A DNA stretch of 20,314 nucleotides, from assembly GCA_016201085.1 (NCBI GenBank), contig JACQDO010000438.1, positions 1-20,314 of the forward strand. Reading direction: 5' to 3'. Positions 13,841-20,314 of this stretch are shown one piece after another (the first letter of the stretch is position 1; every line of letters starts with the position of its first letter). The stretch comes from Hyphomicrobiales bacterium. Lineage in GTDB: Bacteria; Pseudomonadota; Alphaproteobacteria; Rhizobiales; Xanthobacteraceae. A program made the position numbers and the translations under genes. The notes beneath the pieces were generated by a model. It did not search any database, was not told the DNA's origin, and was given only the letters and a program-made list of their open reading frames with translations.

Positions 13841-16132
13841 ATGCGCGCCGTATGCCTTGGGGGCGGTCCGGCCGGACTCTATTTTGCGATTTCCCTGAAG
13901 CGGCGCGATCCCGCACACGATGTGGTTGTGATCGAACGCAACCGCCCGGACGATACCTTCGGCTGGGGCGTGGTGCTGTCCGACGAGACGCTCGGCAACC
14001 TCAACGCCAACGATCCGGAAAGCGCGGAGCTTATCCGCAAGGATTTCGTCTATTGGGACGACATCGCGGTGCATTATCGCAATACCGTCGTCACCTCGAC
14101 CGGCCACGGCTTTTGCGGCATCGGACGCAGGCGGCTGCTGAATATATTGCAGGATCGCGCCCGCGCGCTCGGCGTCAATCTGCAATTCGAAAGCGAGGCG
14201 AAAGAGCTCGAAGCCTATCGCGATTTCGATCTGATCGTCGGCGCCGACGGCGTCAATTCGCGCGTGCGCGCGCGCCATGCCGATCGTTTCAAGCCCGACA
14301 TCGATGTGCGCGCCTGCAAATATGTCTGGCTCGGCACGCATCAGAAGTTCGACGACGCCTTCACCTTCATCTTCGAGGAAACCGAGCACGGCTGGATCTG
14401 GGTGCATGCCTACCAGTTCGATGCCGACACCGCGACTTTCATCGTCGAATGCTCGGAGGCGACCTGGCGCCGCGCCGGCTTCGATCGCATGGGCATCGAC
14501 GAAACCATCGCCGCCTGCGAGCGGATATTCGCGCGCAATCTGGGCGGACACAAGTTAATGTCCAATGCGCGTCACCTGCGCGGATCGGCCTGGCTCAATT
14601 TCAATCGCGTGCTGTGCGAGCGCTGGAGCCACGACAACATCGTATTGTTGGGCGACGCCGCCGCCACCGCGCATTTTTCGGTCGGCTCCGGCTCGAAGCT
14701 CGCCATGGAGAGCGCCATCGCGCTCGCCGAATATCTGCACAGCGAACCGTCCATGCCGGCCGCGTTCCGGCGTTATGAGGACGAGCGCCGGCTGGAAGTG
14801 TTGCGGCTGCAGAACGCGGCGCGCAATTCGACCGAATGGTTCGAGGACGTGGAGCGCTATCTCCACCTCGATCCGGTCCAGCTCAATTATTCGCTGCTCA
14901 CCCGCTCGCAGCGCATCAGCCACGAAAATCTGCGCCAGCGCGACAGCGCCTGGCTGGCCGATGCCGAGAAGTGGTTCGAGAACAACGCCACCGGCCGGAC
15001 GCCGCAAGTCAATCAGGCGCCGATGTTCGTGCCGTTCCGCGTGCGCGGCGTCGAGCTGAAAAATCGCGTGGTGGTGTCGCCGATGGCGCAATACCGCGCG
15101 GTCGACGGCAACCCGACCGACTGGCATTTTGTGCATTATGCCGAGCGTGCCAAAGGCGGCGCCGGGCTGGTGTTCACCGAGATGACCTGCGTGTCGCCGG
15201 AGGGGCGCATCACGCCCGGCTGTACCGGCCTCTATCGCGACGAGCACCAGACGTCCTGGAAACGTATCGTCGATTTCGTCCATAGCGAGACCGACGCGAA
15301 AATCGCCATCCAGCTCGGTCATTCCGGCGCCAAAGGGTCGACCCAGCTCGGCTGGGAGACCATGGATGCGCCGCTTGCCGCCGGCAATTGGGACGTCATG
15401 GCCCCCTCGGCCGTGCGCTGGAGCCAGGATAATCAGGTACCGCGCGCCATGACCCGCGCCGATATGGACAAGGTTCGTGACGACTATGTGCAAGCCGCTC
15501 ATAGAGCCTCACGCATCGGCTTCGATTGGCTGGAGCTGCATTACGCGCACGGTTACCTGATGTCGTCCTTCATCACGCCGCTCACCAACAAGCGCAGCGA
15601 CGATTATGGCGGCGATCTGGAGAACCGCATGCGGTTCCCGCTCGAAGTGTTTCATGCCGTGCGCGCGGTCTGGCCGATTGACAAGCCGATATCGGTGCGC
15701 ATTTCCGCCCACGACTGGGTGGGGCCGGACGGGATTACACCGCACGACGCGGTGGCTATCGCGCACATGTTGAGCGAGGCCGGCGTCGATCTCATCGATG
15801 TTTCGGCCGGGCAAACCTCGACACGCGCCAAGCCGGTTTATGGCCGCATGTTCCAGACCCCGTTCTCGGATCGCATCCGCAACGAGGCGCGGGTCGCCAC
15901 CATGGCGGTCGGCAACATCTACGAGCCCGATCACGTCAATTCCATTCTGATGGCGGGGCGGGCGGATCTCGTCTGCTTGGCGCGCCCGCATCTGGCCGAT
16001 CCCTACTGGACGCTGCATGCCGCCGCCGATCTCGGCCATGTGGGGATCGCCTGGCCGAAGCCGTATCTTGCCGGCCGTGACCAGTTGTACCGGCGCAAGG
16101 CGCATCCGGATGTCATGACGGGAAAAGTGTAA
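13841..16132 (+). CDS. Fused flavin monooxygenase/old-yellow-enzyme: salicylyl-CoA 5-hydroxylase or 2-aminobenzoyl-CoA monooxygenase/reductase
   Basis: 763 residues in two enzymes joined head to tail. Residues 1-380 form an FAD aromatic hydroxylase: GGGPAGLY (8-15), [16 protein letters not shown], and the FAD-ribityl site [22 protein letters not shown] (about 268-290). From about residue 392 an old-yellow-enzyme TIM barrel follows: [60 protein letters not shown] and [12 protein letters not shown]. The architecture matches 2-aminobenzoyl-CoA monooxygenase/reductase of Azoarcus evansii and proteins annotated as bifunctional salicylyl-CoA 5-hydroxylase. Expected action is hydroxylation of a 2-substituted benzoyl-CoA, with or without ring reduction. 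GGAG precedes ATG 13841. The adjacent aryl-CoA ligase supports this role; salicylate and anthranilate cannot be told apart here. Confidence 0.9.
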   Translation: MRAVCLGGGPAGLYFAISLKRRDPAHDVVVIERNRPDDTFGWGVVLSDETLGNLNANDPESAELIRKDFVYWDDIAVHYRNTVVTSTGHGFCGIGRRRLLNILQDRARALGVNLQFESEAKELEAYRDFDLIVGADGVNSRVRARHADRFKPDIDVRACKYVWLGTHQKFDDAFTFIFEETEHGWIWVHAYQFDADTATFIVECSEATWRRAGFDRMGIDETIAACERIFARNLGGHKLMSNARHLRGSAWLNFNRVLCERWSHDNIVLLGDAAATAHFSVGSGSKLAMESAIALAEYLHSEPSMPAAFRRYEDERRLEVLRLQNAARNSTEWFEDVERYLHLDPVQLNYSLLTRSQRISHENLRQRDSAWLADAEKWFENNATGRTPQVNQAPMFVPFRVRGVELKNRVVVSPMAQYRAVDGNPTDWHFVHYAERAKGGAGLVFTEMTCVSPEGRITPGCTGLYRDEHQTSWKRIVDFVHSETDAKIAIQLGHSGAKGSTQLGWETMDAPLAAGNWDVMAPSAVRWSQDNQVPRAMTRADMDKVRDDYVQAAHRASRIGFDWLELHYAHGYLMSSFITPLTNKRSDDYGGDLENRMRFPLEVFHAVRAVWPIDKPISVRISAHDWVGPDGITPHDAVAIAHMLSEAGVDLIDVSAGQTSTRAKPVYGRMFQTPFSDRIRNEARVATMAVGNIYEPDHVNSILMAGRADLVCLARPHLADPYWTLHAAADLGHVGIAWPKPYLAGRDQLYRRKAHPDVMTGKV

Positions 16133-16177
16133 TGCGCGCGTCCACCGGCCGACATCGTGTTACAATCAGGTGCTGAC

Positions 16178-17830
16178 ATGAATACAGCGATCAAGAAAAC
16201 GCCACAGCTCGGCCCCTCGGCGCATGTCGATACCTTCGCGCGCGACAATCTTCCGCCGTTCGATCGGTGGCCCTATCTCATTCTCGATCGACCCGAATTC
16301 CAATATGCCGATTACCTCAACATCGCGGTTGAACTGACCGACCGCAATGTGGAGAAAGGCTTTGGCGATCGGGTGGCGCTGATCGGTAATGGACGGCGGC
16401 GCACCTATAAGGAATTGACCGACTGGTCGAACCGGCTGGCGCATGCGCTGGTCGAGAACTACGGCGTCAAGCCGGGAAACCGGGTGCTGATCCGTTCCGG
16501 CAACAACCCGGCGCTGGTCGCGGCCTGGCTTGCCGCCACCAAGGCCGGCGCGGTGGTGGTCAATACCATGCCGCTGCTGCGCGCCGGCGAACTGGGCAAG
16601 ATCATCGACAAGGCCGAGGTCTCGCTCGCGCTCACCGACAGCCGCATCGCCGATGAGCTGGTCGCCGCCGCCAAATCCAGCCGCTTCCTCAAGAAGGTCG
16701 TAGGCTTCGACGGCACTTCAAATCACGACGCCGAACTCGACCGCATCGCGCTCGACAAACCGGTGCGGTTCGACGCGGTGCAGACCGGCCGCGACGACGT
16801 GGCCTTGCTCGGTTTCACCTCGGGCACGACCGGCGAGCCGAAGGCCACGATGCACTTCCATCGCGATCTTCTGATTATCGCCGATGGCTACGCCCGGGAA
16901 GTGCTGAACGTGACGCCCGACGACGTATTCGTCGGCTCGCCGCCGCTGGCCTTCACCTTCGGCCTCGGCGGGTTGGCTATTTTTCCGCTGCGCTTCGGCG
17001 CCACCGCGACGCTGCTGGAGAACGCGTCGCCGGCCAACATGATCGAGATCATCGAAACCTATAAAGCCACCATCTGCTTCACCGCGCCGACCGCCTATCG
17101 CGTCATGATGGCGGCGATGGATAAAGGCGCCGATCTTTCTTCGCTGCGCATCGCGGTGTCCGCCGGCGAAACCTTGCCGCCGCCGGTGTTCGACGAGTGG
17201 ACGCGCAAGACCAATAAGCCGATCCTCGATGGCATCGGCACCACCGAAATGCTGCATATCTTCATTAGCAACCGAATTGGCGATGCCTTTGCCGGTGCGA
17301 CCGGAAAACCCGTGAGCGGTTACGAGGCGCGGGTCGTCGATGAGGACATGAAGGAGGTCGCGCCCGGCACGATCGGGCGGCTCGCCGTGCGCGGCCCGAC
17401 CGGCTGCCGCTATCTTGCCGACGCGCGGCAGACATCCTACGTGCGCGACGGCTGGAACCTGACCGGCGATGCATACACGTGCGATACGCAAGGCCGGTTT
17501 CATTTTGCCGCCCGCACCGACGATATGATCGTATCGGCCGGCTATAATATCGCCGGCCCGGAGGTCGAGGCGGCGCTGCTGCAACACGCCGATGTGGCCG
17601 AATGCGCGGTGGTCGGCGCATCCGATGCCGAGCGCGGGCAGATTGTCGCGGCCTTTGTCGTGCTCAAACCCGGCGTCAACGGCGATGCGCTCTGCGTCAA
17701 GCGGCTACAGGATCACGTGAAGGCGGTAATCGCCCCGTATAAATATCCGCGCGCGGTCAGCTTTGTCGAAGCGTTGCCGAAGACCCAGACCGGCAAAATC
17801 CAGCGCTTCAAACTGCGACAGCCGGCATGA
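16178..17830 (+). CDS. Benzoate/2-aminobenzoate/salicylate-CoA ligase-type AMP-forming ligase
   Basis: 550 residues of the adenylate-forming (ANL) superfamily, with the aryl-CoA ligase start LPPFDRWPYLILDRPEFQYADYLN. Motifs: phosphate loop GFTSGTTGEPKA (about 211-222), GIGTTEMLHIFISNR (about 350-364), the hinge region NLTGDAYTCDTQGRFHFAARTDDMI, and the C-terminal catalytic Lys in KTQTGKIQRFKLR (about 536-548). It should activate an aromatic acid with ATP and CoA to give the thioester used by the upstream monooxygenase. ATG 16178 is preferred to an upstream GTG at 16157 because AGG lies 8 bases before it. It is 45 bases from the upstream stop, on the same strand, so probably in one operon. Confidence 0.88.
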   Translation: MNTAIKKTPQLGPSAHVDTFARDNLPPFDRWPYLILDRPEFQYADYLNIAVELTDRNVEKGFGDRVALIGNGRRRTYKELTDWSNRLAHALVENYGVKPGNRVLIRSGNNPALVAAWLAATKAGAVVVNTMPLLRAGELGKIIDKAEVSLALTDSRIADELVAAAKSSRFLKKVVGFDGTSNHDAELDRIALDKPVRFDAVQTGRDDVALLGFTSGTTGEPKATMHFHRDLLIIADGYAREVLNVTPDDVFVGSPPLAFTFGLGGLAIFPLRFGATATLLENASPANMIEIIETYKATICFTAPTAYRVMMAAMDKGADLSSLRIAVSAGETLPPPVFDEWTRKTNKPILDGIGTTEMLHIFISNRIGDAFAGATGKPVSGYEARVVDEDMKEVAPGTIGRLAVRGPTGCRYLADARQTSYVRDGWNLTGDAYTCDTQGRFHFAARTDDMIVSAGYNIAGPEVEAALLQHADVAECAVVGASDAERGQIVAAFVVLKPGVNGDALCVKRLQDHVKAVIAPYKYPRAVSFVEALPKTQTGKIQRFKLRQPA

Positions 17831-17893
17831 AATAACGCAGCAATGAGCACGAGTAGCGGTAAAGCATATGCGGCAAGCATAGGGGGAACACAA

Positions 17894-18853
17894 ATGGGTC
17901 GAACAATTTCGTTTCTGGCCATGATCCTTTTGCTGGTGGCGTCGAGCGCGCAGGCGCAGCAATATCCCGAGCATCCGGTGCGGGTCATCGTCGGTTACGC
18001 CGCCGGCAGCGGGCCGGATATCCAGGCGCGCACGGTCGCGGCCCAGCTTAGCGCCAGCCTCGGTCAGCAGTTTTTCGTCGAGAACCGGCTCGGCGCCAAC
18101 GGGACTATTGCCGCGCGCTCGGTCGCGCAGTCGAAGCCGGATGGCTATACACTGCTGTTTTCCAGTTCCTCGATTGCGCCGACGCCCTACATCTACAAGA
18201 ACCTCGGCTACGATCTATTTTCCGATCTCGAGCCGATCGCGAGCGTCGGCATCCTCGACGGCTTGTTGATGCTGGTCGATGTAAAATCTCCGATCAAGAG
18301 CCTGCAGGAATTCATCGCCTACGCCAAGAAGGAGCGCGTGGTGTACGGCACGCCGGGCGTCGGCAACATTCTTCATCTGGCGACCGAGAAATTCAGCAAG
18401 GCAGCCGGCATTTCCATGCAGCATGTGCCATACAAAGGCGCCTCGGAAGTCATGACCGCGCTGCTCGGCGGCAGCGTACAGGTGATGATCGTGTCGCCGC
18501 CGTCGACCATGGGTCTGCTCAAGGACGGGCGCATACGCGCGCTTGCCTTCACCGGCACCAAGCCGTTCCCGCCGTACCCTGACGTGCCGCTGATGAAGGA
18601 CGTGCTGCCCGGCTTCGCGCCGATGGGCTCGTGGGGCATGTTCTTCGCGCCCGGCAAAACGCCGAAGGAGATCGTCGATAAGCTCAACTGCGCCATCCAA
18701 CAGGCTTTGCAGGTTCCATCGGTGGCCAGCGTCATGGCGCGCGACGGTTATGTCCCCGATCACCGCAATGCGGCCGCGACCGCCGCGTTCTTCCGCAAGG
18801 AAGTCGAGCAGATGGCCGAGGCGGTGAAAGCGGCCGGAATCCAGCCGAACTAG
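17894..18853 (+). CDS. Tripartite tricarboxylate transporter substrate-binding protein (Bug/TctC family), second copy
   Basis: 319 residues with a Sec signal peptide (residues 1-21, cut after AQA before QQYPEHPVRV). Bug signatures: RVIVGYAAGSGPDIQARTVA, VENRLGANGTIAAR, KPDGYTLLFSSSS, QHVPYKGASEVMTALLGGSVQVMI and RIRALAFTGTKPFP. The usual APGGG after the first strand is AAGSG here, as in a common subgroup. ATG 17894 was chosen over 17843 because AGGGGGA lies just before it and it gives a clean signal peptide. It probably captures the aromatic acid used by the two preceding enzymes. No membrane partner gene is in the window. Confidence 0.87.
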   Translation: MGRTISFLAMILLLVASSAQAQQYPEHPVRVIVGYAAGSGPDIQARTVAAQLSASLGQQFFVENRLGANGTIAARSVAQSKPDGYTLLFSSSSIAPTPYIYKNLGYDLFSDLEPIASVGILDGLLMLVDVKSPIKSLQEFIAYAKKERVVYGTPGVGNILHLATEKFSKAAGISMQHVPYKGASEVMTALLGGSVQVMIVSPPSTMGLLKDGRIRALAFTGTKPFPPYPDVPLMKDVLPGFAPMGSWGMFFAPGKTPKEIVDKLNCAIQQALQVPSVASVMARDGYVPDHRNAAATAAFFRKEVEQMAEAVKAAGIQPN

Positions 18854-18913
18854 GGCGCGGATTCTTAAACGCTTCGATTTTCAGAATTCTCGACTTTTTC
18901 CGAGGAGGATCGG

Positions 18914-19702
18914 TTGGATCTCGGGCTCAAAGACAGAGTTGCGGTCGTGACCGGCGGCAGTCGCGGTATCGGCAAAGCTTGCGCCAAGGAACTGCTCGCC
19001 GAAGACGCCATTGCCGTCCTGGTCAGCAAGAGCCCAGACAGCAATACAGCCGCGGTGCGGGAGCTTGCAAAGACTTACCCCGGCCGCGTCATCGGCATTC
19101 CCACCGATGTCAATGACGATGCCGCGATCGGCGCGATGACCGAACAGGTTATAGCCAAGTTCGGCCGCATCGACATCTTGATCAACGCGGCGGCGACGGT
19201 GATTCCGCAGGATTTCTTCAAAATGGACGATGCGCATCTGACCGGCCTGCTGGAGCAGAAATTCAATGCGGCGGCTCGTTGCATTCGTCATGTGGTGCCG
19301 CATATGCGAAAAGCTAAATGGGGCCGTATCATCAACGTATCCGGCCTTGCCGGCCGGCAGCCGCATTTCACCGTTGTCCCGGCCGCGCTCAACAATTCGG
19401 CCATGCTCAACTTGACCAAGGCGCTGGCCACCGAGTTGGCCAAGGACAACATCCTGATCAACGCGGTCGTGCCGTACATCATCGATACCGAGCGTCAGAC
19501 CGAGACGATGCAGGAGTGGGCGCAGATGACCGGCCAGCCCGAGGCGGAAGTCCGCCAGCAACGCATTTCGAAGGTGGCGGTCCGCCGCATGGGCCGCCCG
19601 GACGAGGTTAGCGGTGTCGTCGCCTTCATGGCCTCCGAGCGATCGAGCTACGTCGTCGGCACCGCCTGGTATGTCGATGGCGGCGGCTCGATGACGCTGT
19701 GA
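18914..19702 (+). CDS. SDR-fold protein lacking the catalytic Ser-Tyr-Lys triad, TTG start
   Basis: 262 residues with the classical short-chain dehydrogenase fold. The cofactor motif TGGSRGIG (13-20), the Asp in PTDVNDD, INAAA (90-94, in place of NNAG) and the C-terminal VGTAWYVDGGGSM are as expected. The active site is not: by alignment to E. coli FabG (Ser138, Tyr151, Lys155), the equivalents are Gly144, Ala157 and Asn161 (NVSGLAG and VVPAALNNSAM). Ordinary SDR oxidoreduction is therefore doubtful; a different reaction or a binding role is possible. The TTG start is fixed by AGGAGG at 18903-18908, 5 bases upstream, with no ATG at the right place. It lies 60 bases after the second Bug gene. 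Confidence 0.85.
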   Translation: MDLGLKDRVAVVTGGSRGIGKACAKELLAEDAIAVLVSKSPDSNTAAVRELAKTYPGRVIGIPTDVNDDAAIGAMTEQVIAKFGRIDILINAAATVIPQDFFKMDDAHLTGLLEQKFNAAARCIRHVVPHMRKAKWGRIINVSGLAGRQPHFTVVPAALNNSAMLNLTKALATELAKDNILINAVVPYIIDTERQTETMQEWAQMTGQPEAEVRQQRISKVAVRRMGRPDEVSGVVAFMASERSSYVVGTAWYVDGGGSMTL

Positions 19703-19775
19703 GCGCCATCAAACGCTGTTATATAAGGCCTTGGAAACAGGTTAGCTTCCTCGCATCACAGCCAATGGAAACGCC

Positions 19776-20314
19776 ATGAACATCCCACGTCGCCAATTTC
19801 TCCGGCTGGCCGCCGGCGCTGCCGCGCTTCCCGCGGCGACGCGCATCGCATTTGCCGAAACGTATCCGACGCGGCCGGTGCATCTCATCGCCGGCTTCGC
19901 GGCCGGTTCGGCATCCGACATTAATGCGCGGCTGCTCGGCCAGTGGCTGTCGGAACGGCTTGGCCAGCCTTTCATCATCGACAATCGGGTGGGCGGCGCC
20001 GGCAATATCGCTTCGGAGTTCGTCGTGCGGGCGCCGGCGGACGGCTACACGCTGCTCTATGCGTCGACGGCGATCGCCATCAACGAGACGCTCTATGCCG
20101 GCAAGCTGAGTTTCAACGTTCAGAAAGATCTTGCGCCGGTGGCGAGCGTGGTGCGCACGCCGGTCGTGATGGAGGTCAATCGCGACCTTCCGGTCAAGAC
20201 CGTTGCCGAATTCATCGCCTACGCCAAGGCCAATCCGGGCAAGGTCAACATGGCCTCGGCCGGCAGCGGCAGCGCGCCGCACATGGCCGGCGAACTCTTC
20301 AAGATGATGACCGG
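19776..20314 (+). CDS. Tripartite tricarboxylate transporter substrate-binding protein (Bug/TctC family), third copy, 3' end outside
   Basis: The first 179 codons are visible and the frame runs off the window. The N-terminus MNIPRRQFLRLAAGAAALPAATRIAFA has a twin-arginine motif (Arg5-Arg6 in PRRQFLR) and a moderately hydrophobic core, so export is probably by the Tat system, unlike the two Sec-type copies. Bug signatures follow: VHLIAGFAAGSASDINARLL, IDNRVGGAGNIAS, PADGYTLLYAST, KDLAPVASVVRTP and YAKANPGKVNMASAGSGSAPHMAGELFKMM. Start ATG 19776 gives the Tat signal directly. An ATG at 19765 is in another frame. It lies 73 bases after the SDR-fold gene on the same strand. Confidence 0.87.
   Translation, partial: MNIPRRQFLRLAAGAAALPAATRIAFAETYPTRPVHLIAGFAAGSASDINARLLGQWLSERLGQPFIIDNRVGGAGNIASEFVVRAPADGYTLLYASTAIAINETLYAGKLSFNVQKDLAPVASVVRTPVVMEVNRDLPVKTVAEFIAYAKANPGKVNMASAGSGSAPHMAGELFKMMT

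Noticed and set aside
1..20314. CRISPR array, phage defence system or toxin-antitoxin pair
   Set aside because: I saw no spaced repeat series, no Cas-like proteins, and no paired small genes of known toxin type.

Overview
The window looks like chromosomal DNA from a high-GC alphaproteobacterium, probably in the Hyphomicrobiales (Bradyrhizobium, Rhodopseudomonas or Xanthobacteraceae type). The grounds are strong G/C use at third codon positions, several tripartite-tricarboxylate (Bug/TctC) binding proteins, the palindromic repeat with GTCATTCC arms, and an FNR/FixK-type operator. No species can be named from the sequence alone. Most of the window is catabolic and accessory gene content aimed at aromatic or related carboxylic acids.

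Left part (1-2785): the 3' end of a lytic transglycosylase gene, a convergent gene for a membrane-anchored protein of unknown function, a metal-dependent amidohydrolase/decarboxylase of the gamma-resorcylate decarboxylase type, a convergent cupin gene separated from it by a palindromic repeat, and a tRNA with anticodon CAU (probably the lysidine-modified Ile2 type).

First catabolic module (2816-9064): two adjacent class II aldolase/decarboxylase genes, a divergent shikimate-dehydrogenase-like gene on the other strand, then a + strand run of a periplasmic binding protein, a crotonase that lacks both hydratase glutamates but carries a PaaG-like Asp, and a single-chain ADP-forming acyl-CoA synthetase. 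This set could import an acid, attach or recover CoA, and process the thioester.

Mobile block (9171-11832): an IS630-family element with TA target duplications and about 24-bp terminal inverted repeats has had its transposase gene split by a complete 1.6-kb IS110-family element. The roughly 220-nt noncoding leader of the IS110 element holds short segments identical to its own donor end and to the left half of the site it occupies. It also holds a hairpin that places the target match in an internal loop. This is what a bridge RNA of the IS621 type would look like, and it is the most interesting item in the window.

Just beyond the mobile block is an AT-richer stretch with a perfect FNR/FixK palindrome about 60 bp upstream of a small secreted protein gene with an in-frame 12-bp tandem repeat (12005-12268). 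A gene-free stretch of 465 bp follows.

Second catabolic module (12734-20314): a D-2-hydroxyacid dehydrogenase gene diverges from a + strand run of a fused flavin monooxygenase/old-yellow-enzyme protein (salicylyl-CoA 5-hydroxylase or anthraniloyl-CoA monooxygenase/reductase type), its matching aryl-CoA ligase, a second Bug protein, an SDR-fold protein missing the whole Ser-Tyr-Lys triad, and a third Bug protein with a Tat-type signal that runs off the window. Together these suggest uptake of a 2-substituted benzoate such as salicylate or anthranilate, CoA activation, and ring hydroxylation/reduction. No ring-opening enzyme is recognised here.
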